A DNA stretch of 64,000 nucleotides from JAICNG01 sp035249985 (GCA_035249985.1 DATFFP010000063.1:32450-96449); one strand, 5' to 3'; shown: positions 41,291 to 56,412, counted from the stretch's first letter. Program-made: numbers and translations. Notes: generated by a model not told the origin, from the letters alone.

Positions 41291-42160
41291 TCACGGGCCG
41301 CCTGAACGACCTCTCGTCTCATATGGCACGTCCGAGGGCGCGTCTCCCCTCGGCCAATCGTTCTCCTTCCCCGCGAGATCCGGCCGCTCGTGCGAGTTCA
41401 CGTACGCGGCAAGGTTGAACGCCTGCTGCGCCGTGAGTGTGCCGGGCCGGTCGTTCGGCATGTTGTATTTGATGAACGAGGCCGCAGTGCGAAGCCGGGC
41501 CATGCTCGCGCCAATGTTGTAGCTCTTCGGTCCCCAGAGTGGAGGGCCAGCGGGTGTGCCCTGCCCCTCCATGCCGTGGCAGGCGGCGCACGTCGTCGTG
41601 AATTGCGCGCGTCCGGCGGCGGTATCCGGCGTCATCGCGGCGAGCAGGGGAATACCGCGAGGCGTCGAGTCGCGATGCACCGGGATGCCCCGCGACAAAA
41701 AGGCCAGCCACGCGACGATGTCGCGCATCTCGCGGGAATCGGAGGCCAGCGCCCGACCGTTCATGCTCCGCTCGAAGCAATCGTTGACGCGGTCCTGGAT
41801 GGTCGCCACGGAATTGCTGCGATCGCGAAACTGGGGGAACCGCGCGTAGACCCCCACGAGCGGCGCGGCGTTGACGCGCGTTCCATTCTCGAGATGGCAG
41901 CTGGTGCACCGCAGCTGACCGCCGACGTTACGCGGAAGGCTGTCCGGAGTCGCCGCCAGCAGCGCGCGTCCCCGACGAATGGACTCACCGAGGGCACCGC
42001 CCGGCATCTCGCTGTCGGCGGGTGCGGAAAGGCGCACGATGCCGGCGGCGTCCGTCGTCCTGGAATCAGAACGCGTGGCGGCGTCGTCGGTGCGCGCGAT
42101 CTCGCAGGCGCCGAGCGTCGTGGTGACAGCGACGAGTAGAAGGAGGGGTCGTCCGACCAT
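41291..42160 (-). CDS. tsdA: Dihaem cytochrome c, TsdA-like thiosulfate dehydrogenase
   Basis: 289 residues with a lipoprotein-like signal (VTTTLGAC). Two haem c sites: QLRCTSCHLENGTR and TTCAACHGMEGQGTP. Around the first, VGVYARFPQFRDRSNSVATI and RVNDCFERSMNGRAL are the TsdA signature; the Cys in NDCFERSMNG is the unusual axial Cys ligand of the active-site haem in characterised TsdA. NMPNDRPGTLTAQQAFNLAAYVNSHERP is the conserved C-terminal cytochrome segment. TsdA interconverts thiosulfate and tetrathionate in the periplasm. Here it may be lipid-anchored. Confidence 0.88.
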   Translation of the reverse strand: MVGRPLLLLVAVTTTLGACEIARTDDAATRSDSRTTDAAGIVRLSAPADSEMPGGALGESIRRGRALLAATPDSLPRNVGGQLRCTSCHLENGTRVNAAPLVGVYARFPQFRDRSNSVATIQDRVNDCFERSMNGRALASDSREMRDIVAWLAFLSRGIPVHRDSTPRGIPLLAAMTPDTAAGRAQFTTTCAACHGMEGQGTPAGPPLWGPKSYNIGASMARLRTAASFIKYNMPNDRPGTLTAQQAFNLAAYVNSHERPDLAGKENDWPRGDAPSDVPYETRGRSGGP

Positions 42161-42775
42161 GGCCTATCGCGAACCCGTGCGGAGGGGCCGTGCGTCGGCG
42201 CACGGCGGCCTCAATGGTGTGGATTCCCGGAAAATCGCGCAAGGAGAAATTTGCCGTCAAATGGTGCGGGTGGCCGCGCTCGAGCGCCACGCCGACCGAT
42301 GCCTCGAGCGCTGACCGTGCGGTTTCCCGAACTGGCGCCTCCTCGACGATCTCTCGTTATGCAGACGGTCGGCCGTCACGTGTACATCGGCATCGCGGCG
42401 AGTCGAGAGACACCTCCCGGCGTTCAACAGAATCCCGCTGGGATGCGCGCGCGGCGTGTCCGGTTCCGCCGTGAACCCGCTACCTCGATCGCCCGGAGGT
42501 GAGGGCGCCATGGTGGGAGGCCCCGCTCGCGCTCCCAGCGCCGGCGCCGCAGTGACCTGGCGCGGATCTAACCCACACAGTACCAATGAGTTACGCGTCC
42601 GTTCGGCGCGTGAGCGGCTCCTCACCCGAAACGCGGCCATGTGACGTGGCTCCATAGCGTTGCGTATTCGGGAGTCAACTCGTCTTGCAGGGGAATGCTT
42701 ACGGAACGCTGTTGTTCCGCCCACCCCTCGCGCCGAACGCGGGGACCAGAACCACCCTTTGAGGACTTCATCCAC
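42161..42775. other. Long gap without a supported gene
   Basis: 615 bases between the TsdA-like gene (leftward) and the outer membrane protein (rightward). Several open frames of 60-110 codons exist on both strands, but they lack ribosome binding sites and protein-like composition. No repeat-word element is present. The last 150 bases presumably carry the outer membrane protein promoter; I see no convincing -35/-10 pair. Confidence 0.6.
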
Positions 42776-43504
42776 ATGAAGAAGATCTTTGCGCTCGCTG
42801 CGACCGCGCTCGTACTCGCCGCCCCGGCGATGAGCGCGCAGGAAGAGGGTCCTAGCATCAATGACATCGCCGCCTACATGGCGATCAACTCGTCGACGGT
42901 CGGCGCTCTGCCGCCGCTGGCGACGAACACGCTGTCTGGCGCCGGCGGGATTGGCTGGCACCTGCAGTACGGCCGCATGGACTGGGGCTCGGAAGTGAAC
43001 TCGAGCTCGTTCGCCGGTGGTCTCGACCTGTCCGTCGGCTCGGGCCGTCTTGGCCTCACCGCTGGTTACATGTCGATCGATTGCCCCACGGGTGTCGATT
43101 GCGAAGGCCACCTGATCGTTGGCACGCGCTACTCGGCGCAGCTGACCGGTGGTGCTCTTGGTGATGCCCGCTCCGGCTCGCGCTGGGCGATGGGCCTCGA
43201 GGGCGAGCTTGGCTTCGGGTTCCCCGAGGACGAGCAGGCGATGGCGCTTGCGGCCAGCCTGCCGATCAAGCTCACCGTTGGCAAGAACGTCAAGGTGTCG
43301 CCGTTCCTGGCGCCTGGCTTTGCCTACGGCCGTTACAAGGTCTCCGATGAGTCGGAGAGCGGCCAGCGCTTCATGGTCGGTGGTGGCGTCGGTCTCGCCT
43401 TTGCCAATGGCATCGGCGCGAACGTCGGCGTCCGCAAGGTGTTCATCGAGGAAGGCGAGACGCAGTTCGGCCTCGGCTTCACGATCCGCCCCGGCTCGAA
43501 GTAA
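42776..43504 (+). CDS. Outer membrane beta-barrel protein
   Basis: 242 residues from the ATG at 42776. Signal peptide MKKIFALAATALVLAAPAMSAQ. The mature part alternates Gly-rich strands and turns: GAGGIGWHLQYGRMDWGSEV, FAGGLDLSVGSGRLGLTAGY, then the last strand TQFGLGFTIRPGSK. Two Cys lie close together in DCPTGVDC. The fold is that of small 8-10-strand porin-like or OmpW/OMP_b-brl proteins. Codon choice is more uniform than in its neighbours, and a strong terminator follows, suggesting high expression. Ligand unknown. Confidence 0.82.
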   Translation: MKKIFALAATALVLAAPAMSAQEEGPSINDIAAYMAINSSTVGALPPLATNTLSGAGGIGWHLQYGRMDWGSEVNSSSFAGGLDLSVGSGRLGLTAGYMSIDCPTGVDCEGHLIVGTRYSAQLTGGALGDARSGSRWAMGLEGELGFGFPEDEQAMALAASLPIKLTVGKNVKVSPFLAPGFAYGRYKVSDESESGQRFMVGGGVGLAFANGIGANVGVRKVFIEEGETQFGLGFTIRPGSK

Positions 43505-43524
43505 GCTCTTCCAGTCTGAAACAG

Positions 43525-43558
43525 AACGCCGGCCCGCGAGGGCCGGCGTTTCTGTTTT
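43525..43558 (+). terminator. Rho-independent terminator of the outer membrane protein gene
   Basis: AACGCCGGCCC / GGGCCGGCGTT, an 11-bp perfect stem with loop GCGA, is followed by TCTGTTTT, 20 bases after the stop codon. Confidence 0.92.
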
Positions 43559-43560
43559 CC

Positions 43561-43652
43561 AAAGGGTCGTCGAGGTCGTCAAGGATGTCGGGGTGATCGA
43601 GGCAACTGCCTTTCCTCGATCACCTCGACACCTCGATCCCTCGACGACCTCG
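43561..43652. repeat. TCGAGGTN-word hairpin
   Basis: The left side has GGTCGTCGAGGTCGTCAAGG and GGGTGATCGAGGCAA; the right side has the inverse TTTCCTCGATCACCTCGACA and CGACGACCTCGG. It lies immediately after a conventional terminator and ends at the start of the kinase gene, so it would form part of that gene's leader. Confidence 0.85.
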
Positions 43653-43658
43653 GTCACC

Positions 43659-45692
43659 ATGGCCCGCCGAACGCCCGCCATCTCACTCACCTGGAAGATC
43701 TTTCTCGGCGGCGTCGTGGTCGTCGCCGCGGTCTCCGCGCTCACACTCGCGATCGCCGCACGCTCGGCGCGGCGAGCCGCCGACGCGGCGGTAACGCGTG
43801 GGTTGGCGGCGACCCGAGCGCACGTGCGCGCGATCCTCGACGGACGCGAGCGCGGCCTGGAAGCGAGCGCGCAGGCGTTCGGGCGAAACCCGAACTTTCG
43901 TGCGCTCTTCGAGAATCGGCCCCTCGAGCGGTCGAGCTTTCTCGACCAGGCCGGTGAGGCCCTCGAGCGCATAGGCGCTAACACGGTGCACCTCACCGAC
44001 GCGCATGGGGTGCGCTTCGCCCGCAGCGATGATCCCGCCGCCGGCCCCGATACCCTGGCGCGCTCGGCCCTCATCGCGCGCGCGTTGGCCGGTCGCCGAT
44101 CCGCGGGCGCGGCGGTCATCTCCGACACCATGTTGCATCAAGCGGTAGCAGTGCCGATCGAGGGCGCATCGGCGCGAGTCATCGGCGTGCTCATGGCGAC
44201 CAGGGCCGTCGGCGATTCGCTCGCCCGTGAGATCACTGCCGCAACATCTGGCGGGGTCGTCTTTTTCGCCCTCGACAGCACGGGACGCCCGCGCATCAGC
44301 GGAGCGTCGGTCGCTCGCGATGCGGCGCTCACGCGGTTCCTCGACGAGCGCGCTCCGATCTGGGCTGCGGCCGATGCCGGGTCGGCACCGACGGCGGCCG
44401 ACCTGGACATGACCGGGGTGCTGGCAACGGAGGTGACGTTAGGCGAGACGCGATGGGTGGCGAGCGGCGCGGCTCTTCGATCCGCAGGGGGCGTCGCGCT
44501 GGGTGGCTTTGTGGCGCTGCGGTCGCTGGACGCGGAGATGGCGGCCTTCGCCCGGCTGGAGCGATCGATCCTCCTTGCGACGGTCGCGGGTCTGCTCGTG
44601 GCCTTCGGCCTGTCCTATCTCATGGCCCGGGCGATTACGCGCCGTGTCGGCGTCCTCGAAGCCGCCACGCGCCGAGCGGCAGACGGAGACTACGCTGCCG
44701 AGATTCGGGTACGCGGTGGCGATGAGATCGCCCGCCTCGCTGAATCAGTTCGCTCGATGCTCACCGACCTGCGCGACAAGCGAGATCTGGTGGAATTCCT
44801 GAGCGCGGCCGCCGGGTCGAGAGAACACCCGCGGGATCTGCTCAATGGTCGACCGCAGCACATCGGCGATGGGTTGCAGTCTGGACAGAAGCTCGCCGGT
44901 CGCTACGAGATCACGGAGCTCATCGGCAGCGGTGGGATGGGGATCGTCTACCGTGCGCTCGATCTCGAGCTGTCGGAGCCGGTCGCCGTGAAAACACTAC
45001 GTCGCGAGTACGTCTCCGACTCCACGGCGCTGGCCCGCTTCAGGAGCGAGCTGCGTCTCGCCCGCCGGATCTCGCATCGCAATGTCATGCGCACACACGA
45101 CCTCGGCGAGACCGACGGCATGTACTTCATCACGATGGAGTACGTACGCGGAACGTCGGTGAAGGCGCTCATCACCGAGCGTGGGCGCCTCCCGGTGCAC
45201 GCGACGCTGCCGATTGCGAGGCAGCTGTGCCGCGCCCTCGAGGTTGCGCACGAGCAGGGGATCATCCATCGCGACATCAAGCCGCACAACCTCGTGCTCG
45301 CGCCCGATGGGGTCCTCAAGGTGATGGACTTCGGCGTCGCACGGCTGCTCGGCCGCACGCAAGGAGTGACGCAGACGGGAATGGTCGTGGGAACGCCGGA
45401 GTACCTGGCGCCGGAGCAGCTCCTCGGCGAGGATGTCGATGCGCGCGCCGACATCTACGCGGTTGGCGTCGTGATCTACGAGTGCCTCACGGGGCGTACG
45501 CCACACACCGCCGACGATCCCATGCAGCTCATCTCACGCGTTCTGGAGCAGTCCCCGGTGCCCCCGCACGAGCTTGTGGCCGACGTCCCCAGAACGCTCT
45601 CCGATGCGGTTCTCGCCGCCCTGCACCGCGACCGAGGGAGACGGCCGAGGACGATGGCGGAGCTACACGAGCTCCTGGTGGCGGGAGAGTAA
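43659..45692 (+). CDS. Receptor-type Ser/Thr protein kinase
   Basis: 677 residues from the ATG at 43659. The N-terminus looks like a chemoreceptor or histidine kinase sensor: membrane helix (about 10-32), an extracytoplasmic CACHE-like region (about 33-298), a second helix (SILLATVAGLLVAFGLSYLM, about 302-322) and a HAMP domain (about 323-375). The output is a Hanks-type kinase (about 414-677): GSGGMGIVYRA loop, VAVKTLRREY lysine, HRDIKPHNLVL catalytic loop and DFG in KVMDFGVARLL, all intact. Joining a two-component-type sensor to a Ser/Thr kinase is uncommon. It probably phosphorylates local signalling partners (inference). Confidence 0.92.
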   Translation: MARRTPAISLTWKIFLGGVVVVAAVSALTLAIAARSARRAADAAVTRGLAATRAHVRAILDGRERGLEASAQAFGRNPNFRALFENRPLERSSFLDQAGEALERIGANTVHLTDAHGVRFARSDDPAAGPDTLARSALIARALAGRRSAGAAVISDTMLHQAVAVPIEGASARVIGVLMATRAVGDSLAREITAATSGGVVFFALDSTGRPRISGASVARDAALTRFLDERAPIWAAADAGSAPTAADLDMTGVLATEVTLGETRWVASGAALRSAGGVALGGFVALRSLDAEMAAFARLERSILLATVAGLLVAFGLSYLMARAITRRVGVLEAATRRAADGDYAAEIRVRGGDEIARLAESVRSMLTDLRDKRDLVEFLSAAAGSREHPRDLLNGRPQHIGDGLQSGQKLAGRYEITELIGSGGMGIVYRALDLELSEPVAVKTLRREYVSDSTALARFRSELRLARRISHRNVMRTHDLGETDGMYFITMEYVRGTSVKALITERGRLPVHATLPIARQLCRALEVAHEQGIIHRDIKPHNLVLAPDGVLKVMDFGVARLLGRTQGVTQTGMVVGTPEYLAPEQLLGEDVDARADIYAVGVVIYECLTGRTPHTADDPMQLISRVLEQSPVPPHELVADVPRTLSDAVLAALHRDRGRRPRTMAELHELLVAGE

Positions 45693-45693
45693 A

Positions 45694-45790
45694 GGGAACG
45701 ACGAGCGAGGAAGCGCCCAGCCAGGCTCTTCGCGTTGCTTCCTAGTTCCTAGTTCCTCGTTCCTCGTTCCTCGTTCCTCGTTCCTGTTCC
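45694..45790. repeat. GAACGAG-word hairpin between convergent genes
   Basis: AGGGAACGACGAGCGAGG and GAAGCGCCC on the left pair imperfectly with GCTTCCTAGTTCCTAGTTCC and five CTCGTTC words on the right. It shares its loop edge with the element inside the ABC ATPase at 12.6 kb. The right arm is longer than the left. Confidence 0.85.
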
Positions 45791-46629
45791 TAGGCAAACA
45801 CCTTTTCCACCGGATGTAGCACCGCCTTCACCTCCAGGGCGATGTTCCGGAATCGGCCGGCGCCTGTGGGCGGAATCGGCACACGGCTGAAGAGGACCAC
45901 CGCGAACATCTCGCCCTTGAGAATCCCCCCGAATCCCACCACGGACTGGATTCCGAAGGGGACGACGAAATCGGTCTGCGCGGGGATGTAGGGGCTTCCA
46001 GGTGCCTTCTCGACGTAGAAAATGTTGAAGGTGCGCCCCTCGGAATCCGGAACCACCGTTGGGTCGGTCTGGACGAGGTGCTCGACGTCCATCCCCATCT
46101 GCTCGATGAGCTGCGCGATCATCGGGGCGCGGTGGACCATGCGGACGCTCGCGAGGGGAATGGCGCGGTGTCCCTGGGATTCGTGGCGGTCGTTCCATGC
46201 TTCTTCGACGCCGGCGGTCGCCAGCAACGTGAGGCACCGCATCCCCTCGTCGCGCGGGGCCTCGCCGAGGGCGGCTTTCGCGTAAACGCGCAGATCGGGA
46301 TCGAGCTCCCGGTAGGGCATCGTCTTGTAGAAGCGGACGAGCGCCAGCTGCGGGTCACCCGAGCCTGAATCCCGAAACGCACCGAAGAGATAGCGGACGA
46401 TCGACGTCGCCGCGGCTTCGAGGGACGGCGCATTGCGGGCCGCTTGCCGAATATCGAGACCGCACCGGAGCATGTCGTGGAGCTCGAACGAGCGGAGATC
46501 GAAGGTGCGCACGGTCTGAATCCGGTTTGGGACGGGATAAAGTAGCGATATCCGGCGCGGTGCAGCACCCGCCAGAGGCTCGCCTCCTGTCGGAAACGGG
46601 CGGGTAATCGGAGTGCTCACTTCTTGCAC
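45790..46629 (-). CDS. Conserved protein of unknown function next to kinases
   Basis: Up to 279 residues, with a GTG start at 46629 or 46620. No signal peptide or membrane segment. The first half has TFDLRSFELHDMLRCGLDIR, IVRYLFGAFRDSG and LALVRFYKTMPYRELDPDLR, and the second half a GAF-like beta-rich part ending KGEMFAVVLFSRVPIP and ALEVKAVLHPVEKVFA. I recognise the style from uncharacterised proteins found beside multi-sensor kinases, possibly a sensor or adaptor, but cannot name a family. It is divergent from the poly-HAMP kinase. Confidence 0.75.
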   Translation of the reverse strand: MQEVSTPITRPFPTGGEPLAGAAPRRISLLYPVPNRIQTVRTFDLRSFELHDMLRCGLDIRQAARNAPSLEAAATSIVRYLFGAFRDSGSGDPQLALVRFYKTMPYRELDPDLRVYAKAALGEAPRDEGMRCLTLLATAGVEEAWNDRHESQGHRAIPLASVRMVHRAPMIAQLIEQMGMDVEHLVQTDPTVVPDSEGRTFNIFYVEKAPGSPYIPAQTDFVVPFGIQSVVGFGGILKGEMFAVVLFSRVPIPPTGAGRFRNIALEVKAVLHPVEKVFA

Positions 46630-46744
46630 TACAGCGTCGGAATCACTCGAGAGCTATCCGAGATGTGCGGGCCGGCGTGCGCCATAGTGCGCATTTCGGG
46701 CCAGGCGACGCTTCTCACGACACGCAGACATCAGGAGCCAATCC

Positions 46745-52455
<5,711 letters not shown>

Positions 52456-52471
<16 letters not shown>

Positions 52472-53394
52472 GGCTGGGCGCCGCTGACCCGGCACCCGCA
52501 GCCGCGGGCGAGCCGATCGTGACGCCGACGGTGACGGACATTGCCGCGGCGGCCGAGGCGCCGGTCAACGGGTATAGCCCGGATCTCGAGCGCATCGAGA
52601 TCCAGCTGCTGCTCGAGGGGATCTACCGCCACTACGGATTCGATTTCCGCGCGTATGCGTACGCTTCGCTGCGGCGTCGCATCTGGAAGCGCATCGATAG
52701 CGACGGATTGAAGACGATCAGCGCCCTCCAGGACCGGGTGCTTCATGATCCGGCGATGATGGAGCGGCTGCTTCTCGACCTCTCCATCAATGTCACGGCA
52801 ATGTTTCGCGACCCGGGATTCTACGTCGCGTTCCGACGCGACGTCGTGCCCGCGCTGCGGACCTACCCGTTCATCCGGATCTGGCATGCCGGGTGCTCGA
52901 CGGGCGAAGAAGCGTACTCCATGGCGATCCTCCTCGAGGAGGAGGATCTCTATGACCGCGCCCGGATCTACGCCACGGACATCAACGAGGTCGTCATCCG
53001 CAAGGCGAAGGAAGGCATCTTTCCCCTCGACCGCATGCAGGAGTACACTCAGAACTACCTGCGTGCGGGCGGCACCCGCTCGTTCAGCGAGTATTACACC
53101 GCCATGTATGACGGCGCCCTGTTCGCGCCGCGACTCATGCGGAACATTGTGTTCTCGCAGCACAACCTCGTCACCGACCGCTCGTTCGCCGAGTGCAACG
53201 TCATCCTCTGTCGCAACGTCCTCATCTATTTCGACCGTACGCTGCAGCAACGGGTGCACAAGCTCTTTCACGAGTCGCTTCCCATGTACGGGTACCTCGG
53301 GCTCGGAAGCAAGGAATCGCTTCGCTTCACGGGGTTCGAGGACAACTATGAGGCGGTGGATCGTCGCGAGAAGATCTACCGGAAGATCAAGTGA
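52456..53394 (+). CDS. cheR: CheR-type protein glutamate methyltransferase
   Basis: 312 residues; the ATG at 52456 overlaps the end of the poly-HAMP kinase by 16 bases. After a 35-residue Ala/Pro-rich tail comes the CheR N-terminal helical domain (LLEGIYRHYGFDFRAYAYAS, RRRIWKRI) and the SAM-binding domain with IWHAGCSTGEEAYSMAILL, IYATDINEVVIRKAKEG and CNVILCRNVLIYFD. CheR methylates glutamates in receptor coiled coils. There is no chemoreceptor, CheA or CheW here, so the substrate may be the HAMP/coiled-coil kinase next door (inference). Confidence 0.93.
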
Positions 53395-54014
53395 CGCGGC
53401 GCGTGTCGATGATCGCCGTCGGGGCGTCGTGGGGTGGGCTCAAGGCGCTGCGCGCCATCGCGCATGGCCTCCCGGCACACTTCCGCGTGCCGATTACCTT
53501 CGTCCAACATCGCAGCAAGGAATCCGCCGCATTGCGTGACCTTCTCCAGGACTGCACATCGCTCATCGTGTGCGAGGTCGAGGACAAGCAACCGATCATG
53601 GGCGGGTACGTCTATCTCGCTCCGCCCGACTATCACCTTCTCGTCGACGGCGACGAATTCTCGCTGTCCGTCGACGAGCCGGTGCGCTACAGCCGGCCCT
53701 CGATCGATGTGTTCTTCGAGTCGGTGGCCGACCGCTTCGGCGCCGCGGCGGTTGGTGTCGTACTTACCGGTGCCAACGAGGACGGCGCCGAGGGACTGCG
53801 ACAGATCGCGGCGCGGGGCGGGTTGGCGGTCGTCCAGGACCCGCGCACCGCGGAAAGCGCGATCATGCCCCGGGCGGCGCTGCGGGCCGTTCCCACCGCG
53901 CAAACCCTGCCACTCGAGCGGATGACGCCCTACCTCGTGTCTCTGGCAACGGGCGAGGAGAACGAGCAGGGACACCGCAACCGAACCGGTGGCACCGATG
54001 AGGTGCGTGCATGA
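53391..54014 (+). CDS. cheB: CheB-type protein glutamate methylesterase, no receiver
   Basis: 207 residues from a GTG overlapping the cheR stop (GTGA). Only the catalytic domain is present: nucleophile Ser in AVGASWGGLKAL, His in FVQHRSKESAAL, and Asp in LTGANEDGAEGL form the triad. APPDYHLLVDG is the usual substrate-cleft segment. Without its own receiver it is either constitutive or controlled by the separate receiver proteins. It sits between cheR and the REC-PAS kinase, each joined by a 4-base overlap. Confidence 0.93.
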   Translation: MTRRVSMIAVGASWGGLKALRAIAHGLPAHFRVPITFVQHRSKESAALRDLLQDCTSLIVCEVEDKQPIMGGYVYLAPPDYHLLVDGDEFSLSVDEPVRYSRPSIDVFFESVADRFGAAAVGVVLTGANEDGAEGLRQIAARGGLAVVQDPRTAESAIMPRAALRAVPTAQTLPLERMTPYLVSLATGEENEQGHRNRTGGTDEVRA

Positions 54015-55804
54015 CGGCGATCGAGACCACCGCCGAGCCCGAGCGCCTGTCGATGCACCGCGACGTCGACGTGTTGCTCGTCGACGACCGCCAGGAGAAT
54101 CTGCTCGCGCTCGAGGCCATCCTCGAACCGCTCGGTCTCCATCTCATTCGAGCGACGTCGGGCGAGGAGGCGCTGCGTGAGGTGCTGCGCCGCGACCTCG
54201 CGGTGATTCTCCTCGACGTGCAGATGCCGGGGATGAACGGCTTCGAGACGGCGAAGGTGATCAAATCGCGCGAGCGCTCGCGACACGTGCCGATCATCTT
54301 CCTCACGGCGATCAGCAAGGAAGAGCAGTACGTGTTCGAGGGCTACTCGGTCGGTGCGGTGGATTACCTGTCGAAGCCATTTCACCCCGACGTGCTCCGC
54401 TCCAAGGTGTCGGTGTTCGTGGAGCTGCACCAGAAGAGCCGGCAGCTGCGCGAGCAGGAGCATCGGTTGCGTCTCCACGAGCGCCGCGAGATCGAGCTCC
54501 AGCACCGGGTGCGACTGTCGGAGTCCGAGGCCCGCATGGCGGAGGTGGTGGAGTCGGCCATCGATGCGATCATCATGTTCGACGAATCGCAGCATGTGAC
54601 GCTGTTCAATGCGGCCGCCGAGCGGGTGTTCGGATTCTCGGCGAAGGAGGCGGTGGGGCGGGAGATCGGCGACTTCTTCCCTCCGGAGTATCGCTCCGAC
54701 TTCATCGACCGGGTGTGCGCGTCGGCCCCGGTCGCGCGACCGGGCCGCTCGCACACCCACGTCACGCCACAGCTGGAGTCGGCGCTCGGAGTCCGGGAGT
54801 CGGGCGACACGTTCCCGATCGAGTGCTCCGTGTCGTGCCTCGAGCTCGCCGAAGGAAAGATCTATACGATCATCGCGCGCGACATCACGGAGCGCGTGGC
54901 GGCGGAGAACGAGCTTCGCAATCAAGCGACGACCCTCGCCAACACGATGGCCGAGCTCAAGTCGGTGAACGATGAGCTCGCGCGGCGCCAGCTCGACCTC
55001 GAGAAAGCGATCACGGCCCGGTCGCGCTTCTACGCGTCGATGTCGCACGAGCTGCGCACGCCGATCAACGCGATCCTCGGCTACAACACGCTGCTGCTCG
55101 ACCACATCTACGGCCCGCTCAACGAGAAGCAGACACAGGGCGTGCGCCGTGCGCAGAAGGCGGCCAAGCACCTGCTCGAGCTCGTCAACGACGTGCTCGA
55201 TCTGTCGAAGATCGAGGCGGGGAAGATCGAGCTGCAGCTCCAGCCGGTGCCCTTCCCCACGCTCATCGAGGACCTGTTCGTCACCGTTCGGCCGCTGGCG
55301 GACGAACGGCGGTCGGAGCTATCGCTCGTCGTCGAGGGAGACGCGCGGAAGATCGTCAGCGATCCGCGCCGCGTGCGTCAGATCCTCCTGAACTTGCTCT
55401 CGAACGCGATCAAGTTCGGCAACGGGAATCCGATCCGCGTCGTCTACCGCGCGATCGACGAGGGCGGAGTGCAAATCGACGTCATCGATCACGGCGTCGG
55501 GATCGCGGCGGAGGACATCCCCAAGATTTTCGACGAGTTCGTGCAGCTCCAGAAGACGCATAACGAGCAGGGAACGGGGCTCGGGCTGCCCATCTCGAGC
55601 CGGCTCGCGACGCTCCTGAACGGCAAGCTGGAGGTCGAGTCGGTTCCGGGTGAAGGAAGCACCTTTCGGCTGTCGCTCCCGGCGAACGTCGAGCAACCGC
55701 GCCTCCCGGCGACTCCGGTGGCCGATCGCGCCGACGGCGCCGGCCGGACGGAACGCCAGATCCCCTCTCCGGTGTTTCAAGAGGGAACGCGCCCGAGAGC
55801 CTGA
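54011..55804 (+). CDS. REC-PAS histidine kinase
   Basis: 597 residues; the ATG overlaps the cheB stop (ATGA). The N-terminal receiver (about 18-140) has VDVLLVDDRQENLLAL, acceptor Asp in VILLDVQMPGMNG and Lys in VDYLSKPFHP. Then a coiled coil, a PAS domain (about 178-300, with FDESQHVTLFNAAAERVFG), the H-box SRFYASMSHELRTPINAILG and an ATPase domain with LLNLLSNAIKFGNG, VIDHGVGIAAED and EQGTGLGLPISSRLATLLNG. Kinases with a front receiver usually take a phosphoryl signal from another kinase, here plausibly the poly-HAMP protein upstream. Confidence 0.94.
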   Translation: MTAIETTAEPERLSMHRDVDVLLVDDRQENLLALEAILEPLGLHLIRATSGEEALREVLRRDLAVILLDVQMPGMNGFETAKVIKSRERSRHVPIIFLTAISKEEQYVFEGYSVGAVDYLSKPFHPDVLRSKVSVFVELHQKSRQLREQEHRLRLHERREIELQHRVRLSESEARMAEVVESAIDAIIMFDESQHVTLFNAAAERVFGFSAKEAVGREIGDFFPPEYRSDFIDRVCASAPVARPGRSHTHVTPQLESALGVRESGDTFPIECSVSCLELAEGKIYTIIARDITERVAAENELRNQATTLANTMAELKSVNDELARRQLDLEKAITARSRFYASMSHELRTPINAILGYNTLLLDHIYGPLNEKQTQGVRRAQKAAKHLLELVNDVLDLSKIEAGKIELQLQPVPFPTLIEDLFVTVRPLADERRSELSLVVEGDARKIVSDPRRVRQILLNLLSNAIKFGNGNPIRVVYRAIDEGGVQIDVIDHGVGIAAEDIPKIFDEFVQLQKTHNEQGTGLGLPISSRLATLLNGKLEVESVPGEGSTFRLSLPANVEQPRLPATPVADRADGAGRTERQIPSPVFQEGTRPRA

Positions 55805-55806
55805 TC

Positions 55807-56412
55807 GTGGCCACCACCTCGGCACCTCGACAAGTGACGCTTCCACCGCCGCCTCCCGCAGCGCCGCTCGGGGGGCTGCGCGGACGCGCATGTCGAATTC
55901 TGGCCGCCTTGCACCGGTGGGCAGAGTCCGGATGGTCGGGCCCGGCGACGGCGGGGTGGACGTTCGCCCAGGGCTCGGCGATGCCGGGCCCCGCCGACGC
56001 GTTGCTGATCCCGTTCGGCCTCGCCGACCCGCGGCGGGTCTATCGGCTCGCGCTCTGGGCGCTCGCAGGCTCGACGCTCGGCGGGATCGTCGCGTACACC
56101 GCGGGGGCGTACGCGTTTCAGGAAGTGGTCGCCCCGGTGCTTGGCTTCTTCGGGATCGATCCCGGCGAGCTCGCGACGTTGAGGACGCTGTTCGCCAGGC
56201 ATGGCTGGATGCTGGTCGTCATCAGCTCGGTCTCGCCCTTCCCGTCCAAGCTGGTCTCCGTCTCGGCGGGTGCCTTCGGGATTCCCTTCCCGATCTTCGC
56301 GCTGGCGTTAGGCGCCGGCCGTGCCGCGCGCTTCTTCACGATCGCGGTGTTGATTCACCTGGCGGGAGAGCGCATCGCGCGATGGTGGAACCGCGTAGCG
56401 AGAGGATGCTGA
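55807..56412 (+). CDS. DedA/YqaA-like membrane protein
   Basis: 201 residues from a GTG two bases after the previous stop. After a Pro-rich N-terminus (about 1-25) come an amphipathic stretch and four to five membrane segments. AMPGPADALLIPFGLADP, LAGSTLGGIVAYTAGAYAF and SVSPFPSKLVSVSAGAFGIP match the VTT/SNARE-associated (DedA) fold, in the YqaA subgroup. Members act as lipid carrier flippases or membrane homeostasis proteins. It is placed at the end of the signalling operon, probably by read-through. Confidence 0.85.
   Translation: MATTSAPRQVTLPPPPPAAPLGGLRGRACRILAALHRWAESGWSGPATAGWTFAQGSAMPGPADALLIPFGLADPRRVYRLALWALAGSTLGGIVAYTAGAYAFQEVVAPVLGFFGIDPGELATLRTLFARHGWMLVVISSVSPFPSKLVSVSAGAFGIPFPIFALALGAGRAARFFTIAVLIHLAGERIARWWNRVARGC

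Noticed and set aside
41208..41294. N-terminal extension of the DsrE-like protein
   Set aside because: It translates the CAGAATT half-element; the Met at 41207 has a ribosome binding site and a proper Tat signal.
42257..44131. 624-codon open frame on the minus strand
   Set aside because: It is antisense to the outer membrane protein and the receptor kinase, which have clear domains; the translation is Arg/Ala-rich shadow sequence.
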